From: Rhodamnia argentea
Taxonomy: Eukaryota; Streptophyta; Magnoliopsida; Myrtales; Myrtaceae
DNA length: 64,000 bases
Direction of reading: 5' to 3'
Assembly (NCBI RefSeq): GCF_020921035.1
Contig: NC_063152.1
Span: 23,572,887 to 23,636,886, forward strand
The position numbers and the translations under genes were made by a program. Below are positions 11,580 to 23,155 of the stretch, piece by piece (position 1 is the stretch's first letter; every line of letters starts with the position of its first letter). The notes beneath the pieces were generated by a model, which made no database searches, was not told where the DNA came from, and was given only the letters and a program-made list of their open reading frames with translations.

Positions 11580-13427
11580 ATGGCTCCTCAGTTTCCTGTA
11601 GCATCAAGAAGCAGAGCTCGAACGAAGAAAGGAGATCCCTACGCCAGATATTTCTCCAAGGCGGAACCTGGAAGAAGGAAAGGCGGTTCAGGAACGGATA
11701 TCGGTGGCAGCAGAGCTCGGCCAAGAGCCTCCTCTGTTTCGGGTGGCTTGGGAGCCGGAGGCGTGGCTGGGGATGACGGTCATGAGGTCATCATCATTAC
11801 CGACAATGAAGACGGAAGTGACGAAGCTATTTCGGTGAGTGGGAGTGTTGAGGAGGAAGAAGAGCCCTGCGATTACAGACTTCAGACAGTGCGCAGGTTC
11901 GAGCCTAACCAGATTTCACTAAAAGGTAAGGACATTGTTGTTGTTGATGACGTTGGTGGTGATTCTGATAAAGAGGAGAGCACAGACTTTCAGTCTGATG
12001 ATGACTTGATATGCTGCGGTGAAGTGAGAAGTGTTGGCGAACAGGGTGAGGGAAATGGCAGAAGTTTCGGATCCGAGGGTGACCATTATGCGCAGAATCT
12101 GTCCCGGAAGAACACTCCATCAGTGACCAAAGATCCTGAGGCTGTTCTTAGCTCAGGTCATTTGACCTCTTCAACCGAGAGCTCAACTGCAGCTGATGAT
12201 AGCAGTGATGAGGATTACGTTGCGTACATGTCAGAAAGATTGAGCACAGACGGAGAAACTTCCTTGAGCTCAGAAGAGTATAGCGAGCGTGAGGAAAATA
12301 TGAAGAGAAGGAAAAAAAGAAAACGTAAGGACAAAGGCGAATCAAGCCGTTTATACAGTGCAAGGAAGAATAATAAGAAGGTTGCTATTGACTGCGTAGA
12401 TGATCCAATAATTGACGATGTGGGAAGAAAAGAGAATGCGGAACATAGAGTTTCGTGGGTCAATGAATGGTTGCTGGATGATGAGGAGGAGAAAAAAAAG
12501 GAAGAAACGATTAATATCAATCGATTGAATGCAGAAATCGACTGTCCTTACAATAACGACAATGGAAAGACTGAGTGGATGGAGGAAGGAGGAAGCTCTA
12601 GGGTGTCGGAGCGCAGAAGAGGATCGAGGGAAACAGAAGAAACAGGACGCAGGGGTGAAGATGATGATGAACTGTTGCAGGAGGAAGGCAAAGCAGCAAT
12701 TGAGTTGGATGGAGTGAATGCTGAAACAGATGTCTCTTTCAGTAATGAGAACGAAAAGACGGGGAAGATGGAAGAAAGAGGAAACTTTAGAGCGCTGGAG
12801 GAGGAACAACTGAAGCAGAGCCGAGAGAAGTCAACTTCCCGTAGTAAGGTCTCTGGCATTGACAGAAGAATGGAGGAGAAAAGATGCAGAAAGCATGTAC
12901 AGTCAGGCTCTGCTCCTGTCATTCGAAATTCGACTTCATCGAAAGTAGAAGGTCGGAAGGAGAGGGATTCAGGCATGTCCTGTAGCAGCCAACATCTGCA
13001 AAAGAAGAGGAAGCATGAGGATTGCAGCAGAGAGAAAGCGTCTGCGAATGGAGTTGCCAAGAATGATTGTAGGGCCAATTGGAAATCTAGGACTAGGAGG
13101 GAGAGAGCTAGGGAACCATGGTTAAATAAGTTCTTCATACTCGCCGATTGCCTATGGGGCAAGGATGATCTTCAAGATGATAAAGAGAAAGAAAATGCGG
13201 ATGAAGACAAACAGTGTGCTGGTGACAGTACCGTGAAGGCGGAGAGAAGAGAAAGCATGGAGTGTGGAATCTTGACTAAGCCGGAAGAGGGTGTTATGGC
13301 GAATCAAGCGGAAGCAAGCAAAGATAGTAGGAGCACCCGAGACTATGGAATCCGCCGGGAGAGATCCAGCAAATCGAAAGAATTCAAATATTTCAAACGT
13401 CCTGCTGAGAAGTTCAGCAGCAATTAG
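11580..13427 (+). CDS. Charged nuclear-type protein, possibly a truncated CLASSY-like N-terminus
   Basis: A single open frame of 615 codons. I start it at the ATG at 11580; the frame is open a few codons further but without another ATG. The protein begins with a basic 'SRSRART' segment, then is very rich in Glu, Asp, Ser, Lys and Arg. It has acidic serine patches near residues 45-80 and 200-235 and a strong nuclear-localisation-like run (MKRRKKRKRKDKG) near residue 240. Two less charged islands stand out: 'HRVSWVNEWLLDD' near 290 and 'PWLNKFFILADCLWGKDD' near 511. There is no signal peptide, membrane segment or enzymatic domain. The look recalls the N-terminal half of CLASSY-type SNF2 proteins of RNA-directed DNA methylation, but no helicase domain follows, and I am not sure of this. 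After the TAG stop the same frame stays open for 38 more codons, so the stop may be a later truncation. Confidence 0.7.
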   Translation: MAPQFPVASRSRARTKKGDPYARYFSKAEPGRRKGGSGTDIGGSRARPRASSVSGGLGAGGVAGDDGHEVIIITDNEDGSDEAISVSGSVEEEEEPCDYRLQTVRRFEPNQISLKGKDIVVVDDVGGDSDKEESTDFQSDDDLICCGEVRSVGEQGEGNGRSFGSEGDHYAQNLSRKNTPSVTKDPEAVLSSGHLTSSTESSTAADDSSDEDYVAYMSERLSTDGETSLSSEEYSEREENMKRRKKRKRKDKGESSRLYSARKNNKKVAIDCVDDPIIDDVGRKENAEHRVSWVNEWLLDDEEEKKKEETININRLNAEIDCPYNNDNGKTEWMEEGGSSRVSERRRGSRETEETGRRGEDDDELLQEEGKAAIELDGVNAETDVSFSNENEKTGKMEERGNFRALEEEQLKQSREKSTSRSKVSGIDRRMEEKRCRKHVQSGSAPVIRNSTSSKVEGRKERDSGMSCSSQHLQKKRKHEDCSREKASANGVAKNDCRANWKSRTRRERAREPWLNKFFILADCLWGKDDLQDDKEKENADEDKQCAGDSTVKAERRESMECGILTKPEEGVMANQAEASKDSRSTRDYGIRRERSSKSKEFKYFKRPAEKFSSN

Positions 13428-14577
13428 GATGATGCTGGTCCAAAGGAAGTTGTACAGGAGATAGCAAGTAGGACAGAGCCATGGGCGGATGCGTCTCCGC
13501 TTCCTGTGAAGGTCTCCGCTTCCTGTGAAGTTCTCCTGAATAGATGAGGAACCGGAACCGACAGATGGACAAGAAGTGGGGCGACACGGAATTTTATCTT
13601 AGGGCTGGTGAAAATTGGATGAACACAAAATGAGGTTGTATCAGGAATTACACACAGTGAATCAAATGTCTATAGTAAGTTGTATCAGGAAGCTGAGTTG
13701 TAGTAAAAGTGTACATGGCAACGTACAGAATGAGGTTGAGTAGCATTGTGTTCGAAGAAGTCAATTCACATCAACGGTCCATGATCATGTCAAGTGCATG
13801 GCATAAAACTAATCCGGTGAAACCACCAAGATGAATAGTTTAGTGATAAGTGATCTTCTATTTTTCACGAGATCACGAGTTCAATTCACTTCTTGGTTCT
13901 TCAAGTTGAAGATGTTGCAAGTAACATAACTTGTAGCTTTTATCCGCGGAATGTGACATTCGCGATCATTTAAGCAAAACCAAATGATTCAGAAAAAGGT
14001 CAAACAAAGATCTAGGTCCTTTTATTTGTCACTTTAAGGAAAAAGATCAAGGTTACATATCATGTAATCCAGGAAAAAAAAATATACTTGAATATAGATC
14101 ACCCCCAACTCTCATTCACTTGCTTTTCCCTGTTCGCTGACCGCTAAAACGGTGAAACAAGATTATCCTCTTACTAAAATTGGATTACCAATGGTGTATA
14201 GAGGTTCTGTTCCTTGTCCTAGTTGACATCCTTCAATCATAAGAAACCAGCATCTCCCTTGCTACTGTTTACATCATTCAAGATAAAGTACCCTTCCACT
14301 TGCGTGTGTGAGAGAGATATAGAGAGACACAGCCACATAGAGAGAGAGAGAGAGAGAGAGAGCTTCAAAGATGTCCATTTTCCCATTCAGAAAGCCGAAA
14401 GAATTTCACTTGAGGATTATTTTATCGAAGAAATTACCGTGCAGGATCGACCAGCACAGAATGTCGGAGAAATCTCTTTTCCCGTCAGTTCCAGATGTCA
14501 GTCAAGCACATTAAAGGGGGAAAAAAACGGGTGATGCTGAAAATGACCAACCAAGAACAGGCCCAGGGTTTGAAGGC
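13428..14577. other. Intergenic region, no gene seen
   Basis: The beginning continues the upstream reading frame to about 13540 and holds a 19-bp tandem duplication at 13493-13530. A GA microsatellite lies at about 14338-14361. The plus-strand frame at 14223-14534 includes that microsatellite and shows no family resemblance. The end is the likely 3' UTR of the minus-strand ATP synthase gene. Confidence 0.5.
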
Positions 14578-17500
14578 TTAGCCGGTTAGAGCTGAGTTGA
14601 GAGCACTATGCACATCCACTCTGATTTGTGCTTCGGCTTTTTCCAAGTCCGTGGAGGCTGAGTTCAGCTTCTGGGTAAAATCAGCAAGCCCCTTCTGGAC
14701 CAGGCTTGCATCAATTCGATCAAGCGGTACAGCCTCAACAGCAATAATATCCGCATATGAGTTTGCATGGACGAACGCAAAGCCACTGCTAACAAAGTAT
14801 TTTGTCACTTCATTTCCATCGTGCACCAACATAACTCCAGGTTTTAGTTCTGCAATTGTGGACACATGCCCAGGAAGAACACCAAGTTGTCCTGTTGTAG
14901 CTGGCACTATGACCATGTCCACCTGAAAGAGAGGAAAGGGAGATTATCCACAACAGCAAATGTAAGGATAGCATGATATTCATCCCGCAGCAGCAACAGA
15001 AGCTTTATTGATCCAAGTAGTACTTTAATTTTGTGCTCAAGAAATGCATTAAAAGCTTGTAACGACATAATACGATATATGTAGCATCAAAAGACGAATT
15101 TGTTCCTCCTAGTACTCCAAAATAATAGTAGCTATCACACTCCTTCGATAAATCCCTACTTGTATTGCCACTCCAAGCTTCCAATCTCCATTCTCCTCAG
15201 TAGCATTAATATGTCGTGGGAGTGAATCAGATTAAATGAGCATGACCAATCAAACAATGAGACAGGAGAGAATATAAGGTCTATCAGAGCATGAACAATA
15301 TCAGGTTTAAAGTAGTAACTACTATCAATCAGGAGAAAAATACCAATATCCCAGGGAAAAAAAAAAAACATCTTCTAAGGGATTCTACCTGACCAGAGCA
15401 AATCTGGAATCAACTACCAAGTCTGCCACAACAGTAAGAAACCCATGAGGTCACTAGAAATCTAGACAACAGAACTGCTAATAGCCCATAGACTTGGGCC
15501 ATAACTTCAGGGATTATTCTATTCTAGAAAAACAGATCATATAGAGAGGAGATAGAGTTATCTTCTTTTAATAGCTCTCCGTGGACCAAGTTGTACTGAG
15601 TTCAAGATACTAATGGAATAAGGGAGGAATTGTATAGCTATTTTGTTGGAATAGAGTAGGAGTGGAATAGTAACTCCAGGACTATTACTTCTTTGGTTCA
15701 TTAGAATTGCCCGAGATCAAAAAATTAGAGAATCACATCAGAATACCAAAAATTCACTCTAGCCAGTTTTAATCCATAAAAAACTAAAGCCTAATAACCT
15801 ATACTACTGTTGCAATTTCTTTTGATCACCAATAGCAGCAATCTTTTCTTTCGTAAAGATATTTCTGTCCAAAAGTTAATCTCCCTTTCACCTTTTTCAT
15901 CACTTATATTTGCACCTTCAAAGCAGCAGTTTCTTGAATTTGCATCTCTTATACAAACATGCTCGTATCACCATTACCAGCAATTGATAGAACCGAAATG
16001 AAATAGGATATTTTTTACGAGTGACTGGATCAAATCAAACAATACAAATTATATTCCAAAATCTACGCAACACTAAAACTGACTTCTTTTACAGCTTGCA
16101 AAGCACTTGACATGGACAACTTCTTTTGCTTTAATAACTTAAATGCTTCCAATGAAATTCATGCAAATCACTTTGGTTACAAGTGGTGGCAGCTAAATTC
16201 GGCTTAGGAGTTGGATGCACCCCAAAAATGGAAAGATGTCTAACAACCAGGGGCTTGGAGATGGAAAGAGAAGGCTGGAAGGACTTCCACATTTCCATGG
16301 CATGTAAGATGGGGGGAAAGTGGAATGTATTTATATTCCAAGATGGGTGTGGTATTGCACCTCTAAGAAAACAATCCTGATTTATTCGTTTCTACCAAAT
16401 TACAAGAAGCTTTCCCAAGATAAACCATGCTTGGTAATTATAAACATTAGCTTTTTCCTAAACCTTAAGCTATATCAGAATCATTCAATTGGAAAAAAAA
16501 AACAACGTACTTCAATGGAAATGCTGTAAATCAAGGGTGTTCACAGTGAAAACTTTTGTTGACCATTGATATTATTGTCTAATCACGATTCTCACTCACT
16601 TTGTCCGTGAACTACTTAGATTGGGAAACATAAAAACCAAACATGGTATGTGAGCCACAAAAGCCAAAGTTAACTGTTAAATATGATATCAAATGTATTC
16701 CTTGGTTTGGGTCGACGAAGCAATGCCACTCATATTTCCCAAGAAGACAACTTGGGAAAGGAACTTTCCAGCATAATTTTCTTTCACTGTTTGGAAAAGT
16801 GCAGGGCAGATTCTCACCCCCGACTCCTTCAAAAAAGGAGTAGAGTTTCAGAAAGAGGATCTTTCTTACATGGAGACAAAAATGCCTCTATCTAGTTTTA
16901 CACTACCCTTGAAAGTGCTGATTCTACAACATTTTTAAGATTCTGTGGGGATTAATTGGCTCATGGAATATTGGAAGAGTATTAAAGAGTTAAATCAGTG
17001 TACCCTTCGGTTTCGAGCAAGTCTGAATTTGCTGGATTTCTGTTGGCATTATGCTAGTTGAAGAAAAGAGTAGAAAGGCTTTTGACAGGAACAGCGCTTC
17101 TATCAATCTTCCCACAGATGGATTATCAGTGCTTTGATGGCCTTTCATATTCTCTCTCTGGTTAATGGTCTCTTTCCAGGGCTTGATCTCTACTTATATA
17201 TGGGTTTGCATTCCTTAGCACCTCTACAGTGAAGTTTTCTTTCACTTAGTTCTTGATGAACAACAAGCAGACTGAATAAGGATCAGCATGTCAAAGAGAT
17301 GGCACAAACGCAAACCTAGAAAATGAAACCGGAACTACAAAAAACACCACTTATAGTTGAGTCTACAGTCAAACAAATAGGTGTTTAATCTTGAATTGAA
17401 ACTTCAATGTAGCACTACCTCCCCAGTAGTAAACTATCCTAGAACAGATTAGCAAGTTCTTGAACAGGGGAAAAATAAATTCGCCATTACTTACACTAAA

Positions 17501-18278
17501 TCACTCTACAAACCCTCAGAATTGCGCAACTTGCATGCTTGTCAATGCTTGTCCTTCTAATTCACAAACTATCCAATCATATCCCTCCACCATCAGCCCT
17601 TCCCCACGCCGAGAGCAAAGCACAACACTAGAGAACTATCTGAAACACACAAATAACTGAATAATTGATCTCTTAGACATTGGTCAAGGTAGCAGCTTTC
17701 AAGGTTTGAGAATTTACACATAACAGCTATACCCAAGCTGCCATCAGATCCATGCAACTAGCCATTAAAACGCCTCAATACCCTACATTCAACACAAAGA
17801 ACGCATTGCAAAAGCACGACCTTGGACATCGGAAACACTACATAACCAACTCCACCCTAGAACAAACACCAGAAAACTCAACTCATCCGCTATCCCGCAA
17901 TCATCCATACACAGCCAATCCACAATCAACCAAAAAAAAGAAAAGCAATGCATCCAAACAGAAATGACTGATTCAGTCAATCGAGCTCCAGAAACGAACC
18001 TCTTTTTGGGACAGCTCCGACGCATAAGGAAGGACGAAATTGACGGTGAGCTTGGAGGGGATCGACGACGGCGTGGGAGGCCTCGGCTGCATGAAGGAGA
18101 GAGGGGTTTGGGGAGGGTCGATGTTGGGGATCACCTTCTTCCACCCCTCCACGAACGCCGCGTCGGCCGTCTGCGCCGCCGTTACATCCGCAGAGAAGGG
18201 ACGGGAGGGGGCCCACCTCGCAGCGGCGGAGGTCAGGATGGGCCGGTGGACCAGCTTCTTCGTGGCTTGCCGGAACAT
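14578..18278 (-). CDS. ATP16: Mitochondrial F1-ATP synthase subunit delta-prime (two exons)
   Basis: Encodes the plant mitochondrial delta-prime subunit, the counterpart of bacterial epsilon, in the central stalk of F1Fo ATP synthase. Exon 1 is 18278-18000 (93 codons) and exon 2 is 14922-14578 (114 codons plus TAA), giving 207 aa, close to the ~203 aa usual for the plant protein. The joint is in phase 0, between Glu and Val-Asp-Met-Val, with a gt at 17999-17998 and an ag at 14924-14923. Exon 1 has an Arg/Ser/Ala-rich mitochondrial presequence ([17 protein letters not shown]) and then the start of the N-terminal beta-sandwich domain ([12 protein letters not shown]). Exon 2 carries [20 protein letters not shown], the family signature, followed by the C-terminal helical hairpin ([18 protein letters not shown]). 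The leader upstream of the ATG contains a CT microsatellite. Confidence 0.95.
14923..17999 (-). other. Large intron of the ATP synthase delta-prime gene
   Basis: This 3.08-kb intron is AT-rich and contains no recognisable gene or transposon end. The open frames inside it (up to 78 codons) show no family resemblance. Confidence 0.7.
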
Positions 18279-19311
18279 GGCGGATCGAGGTGGGCAGTTC
18301 GCTCGGCTGTCGCGGGGCCGGAGAAGATGAAGAAAAGAGATTTGAGAGAGAGAGAGAGAGAGTGAGGTCGCAGTGATTTTGTCACTCTCACCGGAGATTG
18401 ACCTTCTTTGACTCAGTATTTATTTTTTTAATCGAGATTATCTTCTAGTAAATGTTTTCGTACGTCGCATATAAATAATTTGTAAATATTCAAATTTGTT
18501 CAAATCGAATGTCAAAAAATTACAATACACAAATTATACATCACATGACATGGTCAAAACGAATTATGTAAATTACTCACGGAGCACGTAAATTGAGTGC
18601 GGCAAATTGATTATCAATTTCCCGAGCGATTCTAGCACTAATACAATCATGGACCCAATATCACTAGTTCCATGTTAACATCTACTGTATTGTACAACAT
18701 AAAGATATATAAGCTCGATTGGGCCGATAAACTTCTTCAGCTGTATATTAACAAGTTGGAACTTGACTTGACAAGATATTCAAATGATATCGAACTTAAA
18801 TTGGATTAGAAATCGAGCGAATTAGCGTTTGATGATCAAGGTAATCTCGGGTAATTTAATTCGAGTGATCATCGAGCTAAGCTCGAGTTATTTGCGAGTA
18901 ACTTCACTCAACTTTATCCTTACTTTTTTGGTATAAAATAAGTGTCTGTTGGGAATGCCTCCTTCGTTTGCGAAGGGTTTAATCCTTCTTTTGCATGTCG
19001 AACTAAAATTGTCATCAACACATATTAAGTGTTTAATGGATTTTCAAATTATTAATTGTGCACATAACGAGTGCAGTGAATGCACTAGAAATTATAATAT
19101 TTCCTCATTTGATAATGGCAAATTTTTTTATTGTTTTTGTTTGTTTGATTCTATTATAGAAGTCACGCTATGTGTGCTAAGTGTCATGTGTAGGATGCGA
19201 AACATATTCCCTCCTCATGCATTTCCATTCCACACATCCCCAAGGTGGGGTCCCTCTTCCTAAATAGGAAGAGTGGCCACTGGGGCAATCCCTCAATGAC
19301 TTTTTGTAGTT
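18279..19311. other. Intergenic region with GA tract and dispersed repeat
   Basis: Begins with the 5' leader of the minus-strand ATP synthase gene, including a GA run at about 18346-18362. From about 19140 to 19311 the sequence resembles 63760-63930 ('catgtgtaggatgcgaaa' versus 'ctgtgtgtaggttacgaaa'), a dispersed repeat into which the copia element inserted. Confidence 0.5.
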
Positions 19312-19316
19312 AAATT

Positions 19317-20198
19317 TGTTATCGTCTAAGTTCGTATAAACAGAAAATAAGATTAAAAGACTAACCTTTAGCCAATGTAAAATGAGTATGCAGAAGATTG
19401 ATCCGAGCCCAACGAATGTCTTTGTCTCCTTAAGACAAATTTGTCCCCTCAATTCAGAAAAATTTCGTACGCGAGGACGTTGGACAATTGTCTCCCGGGA
19501 TAGAACGGATCGCGTTCCTCTCAAGCGGTACTTCTTCAAAGGACTCCAACGAACGTAACTTTGCGGGATTATCGCACAAAATGTATGAGGGGAAAACATG
19601 TATGCAAGATTTGGAGGAAACCGAAATGTATGCTCGGGAATAAAGAAAGAAAAACCGTTTCCCAAAATGGCCTATTCGAGGACTATTTATTTTAGAAGAA
19701 CGAAAAGTCACGAAGAGTCACGAAGCTTGAATTCGGGCGGTAGTTTTTCATAACCGATCGACTCCTTACGAACAATTGTATTTGTTCGTTATTCTCCGAA
19801 CAATTGTAATCGTTCGTTCACGAACGAATGTCCGGAAATTTCCGAACAATTGCAACTGTTCGTTCGCGCACGAAATTTCTAGACAATTACGTTCGGCTAT
19901 GTGTCTGTTCGGCAAAAAATAAAAGATTGATGGGCAAAAAATAAAAAATGGAATATAAGAAGCCCGGACCCGAACCGAACCGAGCCGGCCGGACGGACGG
20001 ACGGCGGCGGCGGCAGGCGTATGGACCGAAATCCATTTGCGTAGGTCCTCCCTCCTCCACAAAAGTGGGGTGCCCCTTGGGGCCCAAACCCATTTGTGAG
20101 GTTCCAACTTAATAAACCCATCTCCCATCTACCTCTCATCCTATGTGGGACTCCCACATTTCCTTCTCATTCACTCTAGAGGGATAAATTCCCCAACA
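19317..20198 (-). repeat. 3' LTR of the copia element
   Basis: An 882-bp direct repeat of 25110-25963. By eye the two LTRs differ by roughly 15-25 substitutions and by indels in a GC-rich stretch around 19970-20020, which account for most of the 28-bp length difference. It contains three copies of CGAACAATTG at 19769, 19797 and 19843. Confidence 0.93.
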
Positions 20199-20751
20199 AT
20201 CCCCCACATGAATGAGATATTCGGACATCACGACTCTTCGTATATGCATGAAATGCAATGTGCGATTATTCCTTGAGAGATAGTTACATCGGGATAAGTA
20301 GTCTCGAAACTTTGAACTTTCCCTAGTGAAACCTATCGGACTTACTCGGTCAATCAGTAGACTTGATGTCTTTGAGCTGTCGACCTTTGGTGTAATCCTA
20401 AACAATAAAAATCACATAACTTTCTCTCGAACAAAGTTAGTTCTCACTTCGTTGTGTTCGTTTTGGCCATGAACACCGCTTTGGTCTCATGAGTGTTTTA
20501 GAGAATTCGGCCTTTTCAATTCTCACGAAAGCGGCCCTCACTTCACACTCACATAGGTGATTTACGAACATATAGTATATCACATACTCAATTCGGAATC
20601 ATTAAAACCTTTTCGCTTAACCTTCACATATTAGTCTTGTCTTCATCTAGGAATGAGTAATAAATTACGATTCTCTACACGAGTCTTCATAACTTGGTTG
20701 TCCCTTTGAACCTAGATATTGGGATCTCCGATCAACAAGGTAGGGTATCCG

Positions 20752-23155
20752 CTATGAGGACTTAGTTATAGGCCTTAAACCCATTCCTTTCGATGTTTTT
20801 ACAACTATCTCTCTAGTTGAGCCTTTTGTTAATGGATCTGCAACATTATCTTTTGACTTCACATAGTCAATGGTGATAATTCCACTAGAAAGAAGTTGTC
20901 TTACAGTGTCATGTTTTCGACGTATGTGTCGAGACTTACCGTTATACATGACATTCCTTGCCCTTCCTATTGCCGCACAATGTATGCATACAGCAGGCAC
21001 TGGTTTAGGCCAATTAGGAATATCTTCCAAGAAGTTTGAAGCCACTCTGCTTCTTCATAGGCTTTATCCAAAGCTATAAATTCGATTCCATAGTGGATCT
21101 AGCAATACAAGTTTGTTTGGATGATTTCCATGACACTGATGCCCCACCAAGTGTGAATACATATCCACTTGTCGATTTTGTGTCTTTGGTGCCAGTTATC
21201 CAATTTGCATCACGGTATCCCTCAAGTACCGTTGGATACTCCGTATAATGCAAAGCATAATCTTGAGTATGCTTCAAGTAGCCCAATACACGCTTCATAG
21301 CTTTCCAATGATTTTCATTTGGACTAATTGTAAATCGGCTTAGCTTGCTTACCGCGCAAGTTATGTCTGGTCTAGTGCGGTTCATGATATACATTAAATT
21401 GCCTAGTATACTTGCATACTCATTTTGAGCCTTACTATCACCGGTATTCTTTGAAAGATGTAAATTAACATCTATCGGTGTACTTACTGGTGATATGCCT
21501 AAATTCTTGCTTTTTTCAAGAATTTTCTCAATGTAATGAGATTGGGATAGAGATAGTCCTTCAGATGTTTTACTGATTTTAATTCCTAAAATGACATCTG
21601 CGATCCCCATATCTTTCATATCAAATTTACTTGTAAGCAAGCATTTGATCTTCTTGACAATCTCACTATCACTGCCCATTATAAGCATGTCGTCTATATA
21701 TAGACATAAGATGGCAAAGCTATTATGAGTGTTCTTAACGTATACACATTTATCACATTCATTAATTTTGAAACCATTCGACAACATAACTTGGTCGAAT
21801 TTAGCATGCCATTGTTTTGGTGCTTGTTTCAAGCCATATAGTGACTTGATAAGCCGACATACTTTATTCTCTTGTCCGGAACAATGAACCCTTCAAGGTT
21901 CTTTGTAAATATATTTCTTCTTCCGGATCCCCATTTAGAAAAGTTGTTTTGACATCCATTTGATGAATTTCAAGTCTATACAAGGCTCTTTATAGCAATT
22001 AACATCCGTATAGATGTAATTCTCGTGACAGTGAATAAGTGTCAAAATAATCCGGACCTTCACGTTATGCCGTAACCTTTTACGAAAAGCCTAGCCTTAT
22101 ACTTATCAATAGTACCATCTGCTTTCATTTTCCTCTTAAATATCCACTTACATTGTAATGGCTTATTGCCAGGAGGAAGGCCAATCAATTCCCAAGTATG
22201 ATTTGACAAGATGGATTCAACTTCACTATTGATAGCTTCTTTCCGGAGCGAGGCTTCTGGAGATATCATAGCTTCCTTATATGTCCGAGGTTCATTCTCT
22301 AACAAATATGTCAGAAACTCGGGTCCAAAAGACGTAGAAGTCCTTTGCCTTTTACTACGTCTAGATTCATCCTCCATTGGATCACTTCTAGATGTAGTAT
22401 CTCAAGACCTCTTATTATTTTCAATTGGCTCATATACTATGTTATACGGAAATATATTTTCAAAGAACGAAGCGTCCCTTGATTCAATGATCGTATTAAC
22501 ATGTATATCCGGGATCTCTGACTTATGAACAAGAAAACGATATGCGTTGCTATTACGAGCATATCCGATAAAAACACGATCAATAGTCTTTGGTCCTATC
22601 TTAACCTTTTTAGGCTTAGGAATCGCAACTTTAGCCAAACACCCCCACACTTTGAGATAATTCAAGTTAGGCATTCTGCCTTTCCATTTCTCATATGGAG
22701 TTTGTTGTGTCCTTTTGTGGGGTACTCTATTTAAAATAAAGTTTGCTGTCAAGACAGCTTCCCCCCACAAATTTCTGCGGTAAACGGAACCTGTTCAACA
22801 ATGCATTCATTGTTTCCTTTAGGGATCGATTTTTCCTTTTCGCCACATCATTCGATTGCGGTGTATAAGGAGCGGTAATTTGGTGAACGATACCAAATTC
22901 AGAACAAATTTCCTCAAAAGGAAATTCATATTCACCTCATCTATCACTTCTTATTATTTTTATTTTCTTATTTAAGCGATTTTCAACCTCACACTTATAA
23001 GTTCTAAAAGCATTCACGGCTTCATCTTTACTATTAAGTAAATAGATATAACAATACCTCGAACAGTCATCTATAAACGTGATAAAGTACTTCTTACCAC
23101 CTCTAGAAGGTATTGCTTTCAAGTCACAAATGTCTGTGTGTATTAAATCTAAAGG
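20752..23155 (-). pseudogene. Copia pol remnant: integrase, reverse transcriptase, RNase H
   Basis: Continues the gag-pol frame after an in-frame stop at about 23156. Readable pieces are: integrase core (FITFIDDCSRY, then a stop at about 22937 after 'IIRSDR'), integrase C-terminal part (LTANFILNR to 'RVFIGYARNSNAYRF', after a frameshift near 22780), another in-frame stop at about 22402, RT start (KWIFKRKMKADGTIDKYKAR), a scrambled stretch at about 22060-21835, RT with the catalytic 'YIDDML' and then RNase H (21832-21074), and the RNase H end (20752-21045, DYVKSKDNVADPLTKG). The order INT-RT-RH defines Ty1-copia. At least six disruptions are visible. Confidence 0.9.

Noticed and set aside
12215..13162. 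Minus-strand frames of 101-204 codons opposite the 615-aa gene
   Set aside because: They are antisense to a Glu/Lys/Arg-rich coding frame, which gives Ser/Leu/Phe-rich open frames by composition.
17964..18365. Long plus-strand and second minus-strand frames over exon 1 of the ATP synthase gene
   Set aside because: They are shadows of the GC-rich real exon in another frame; only the 17973-18278 minus frame matches a protein family.
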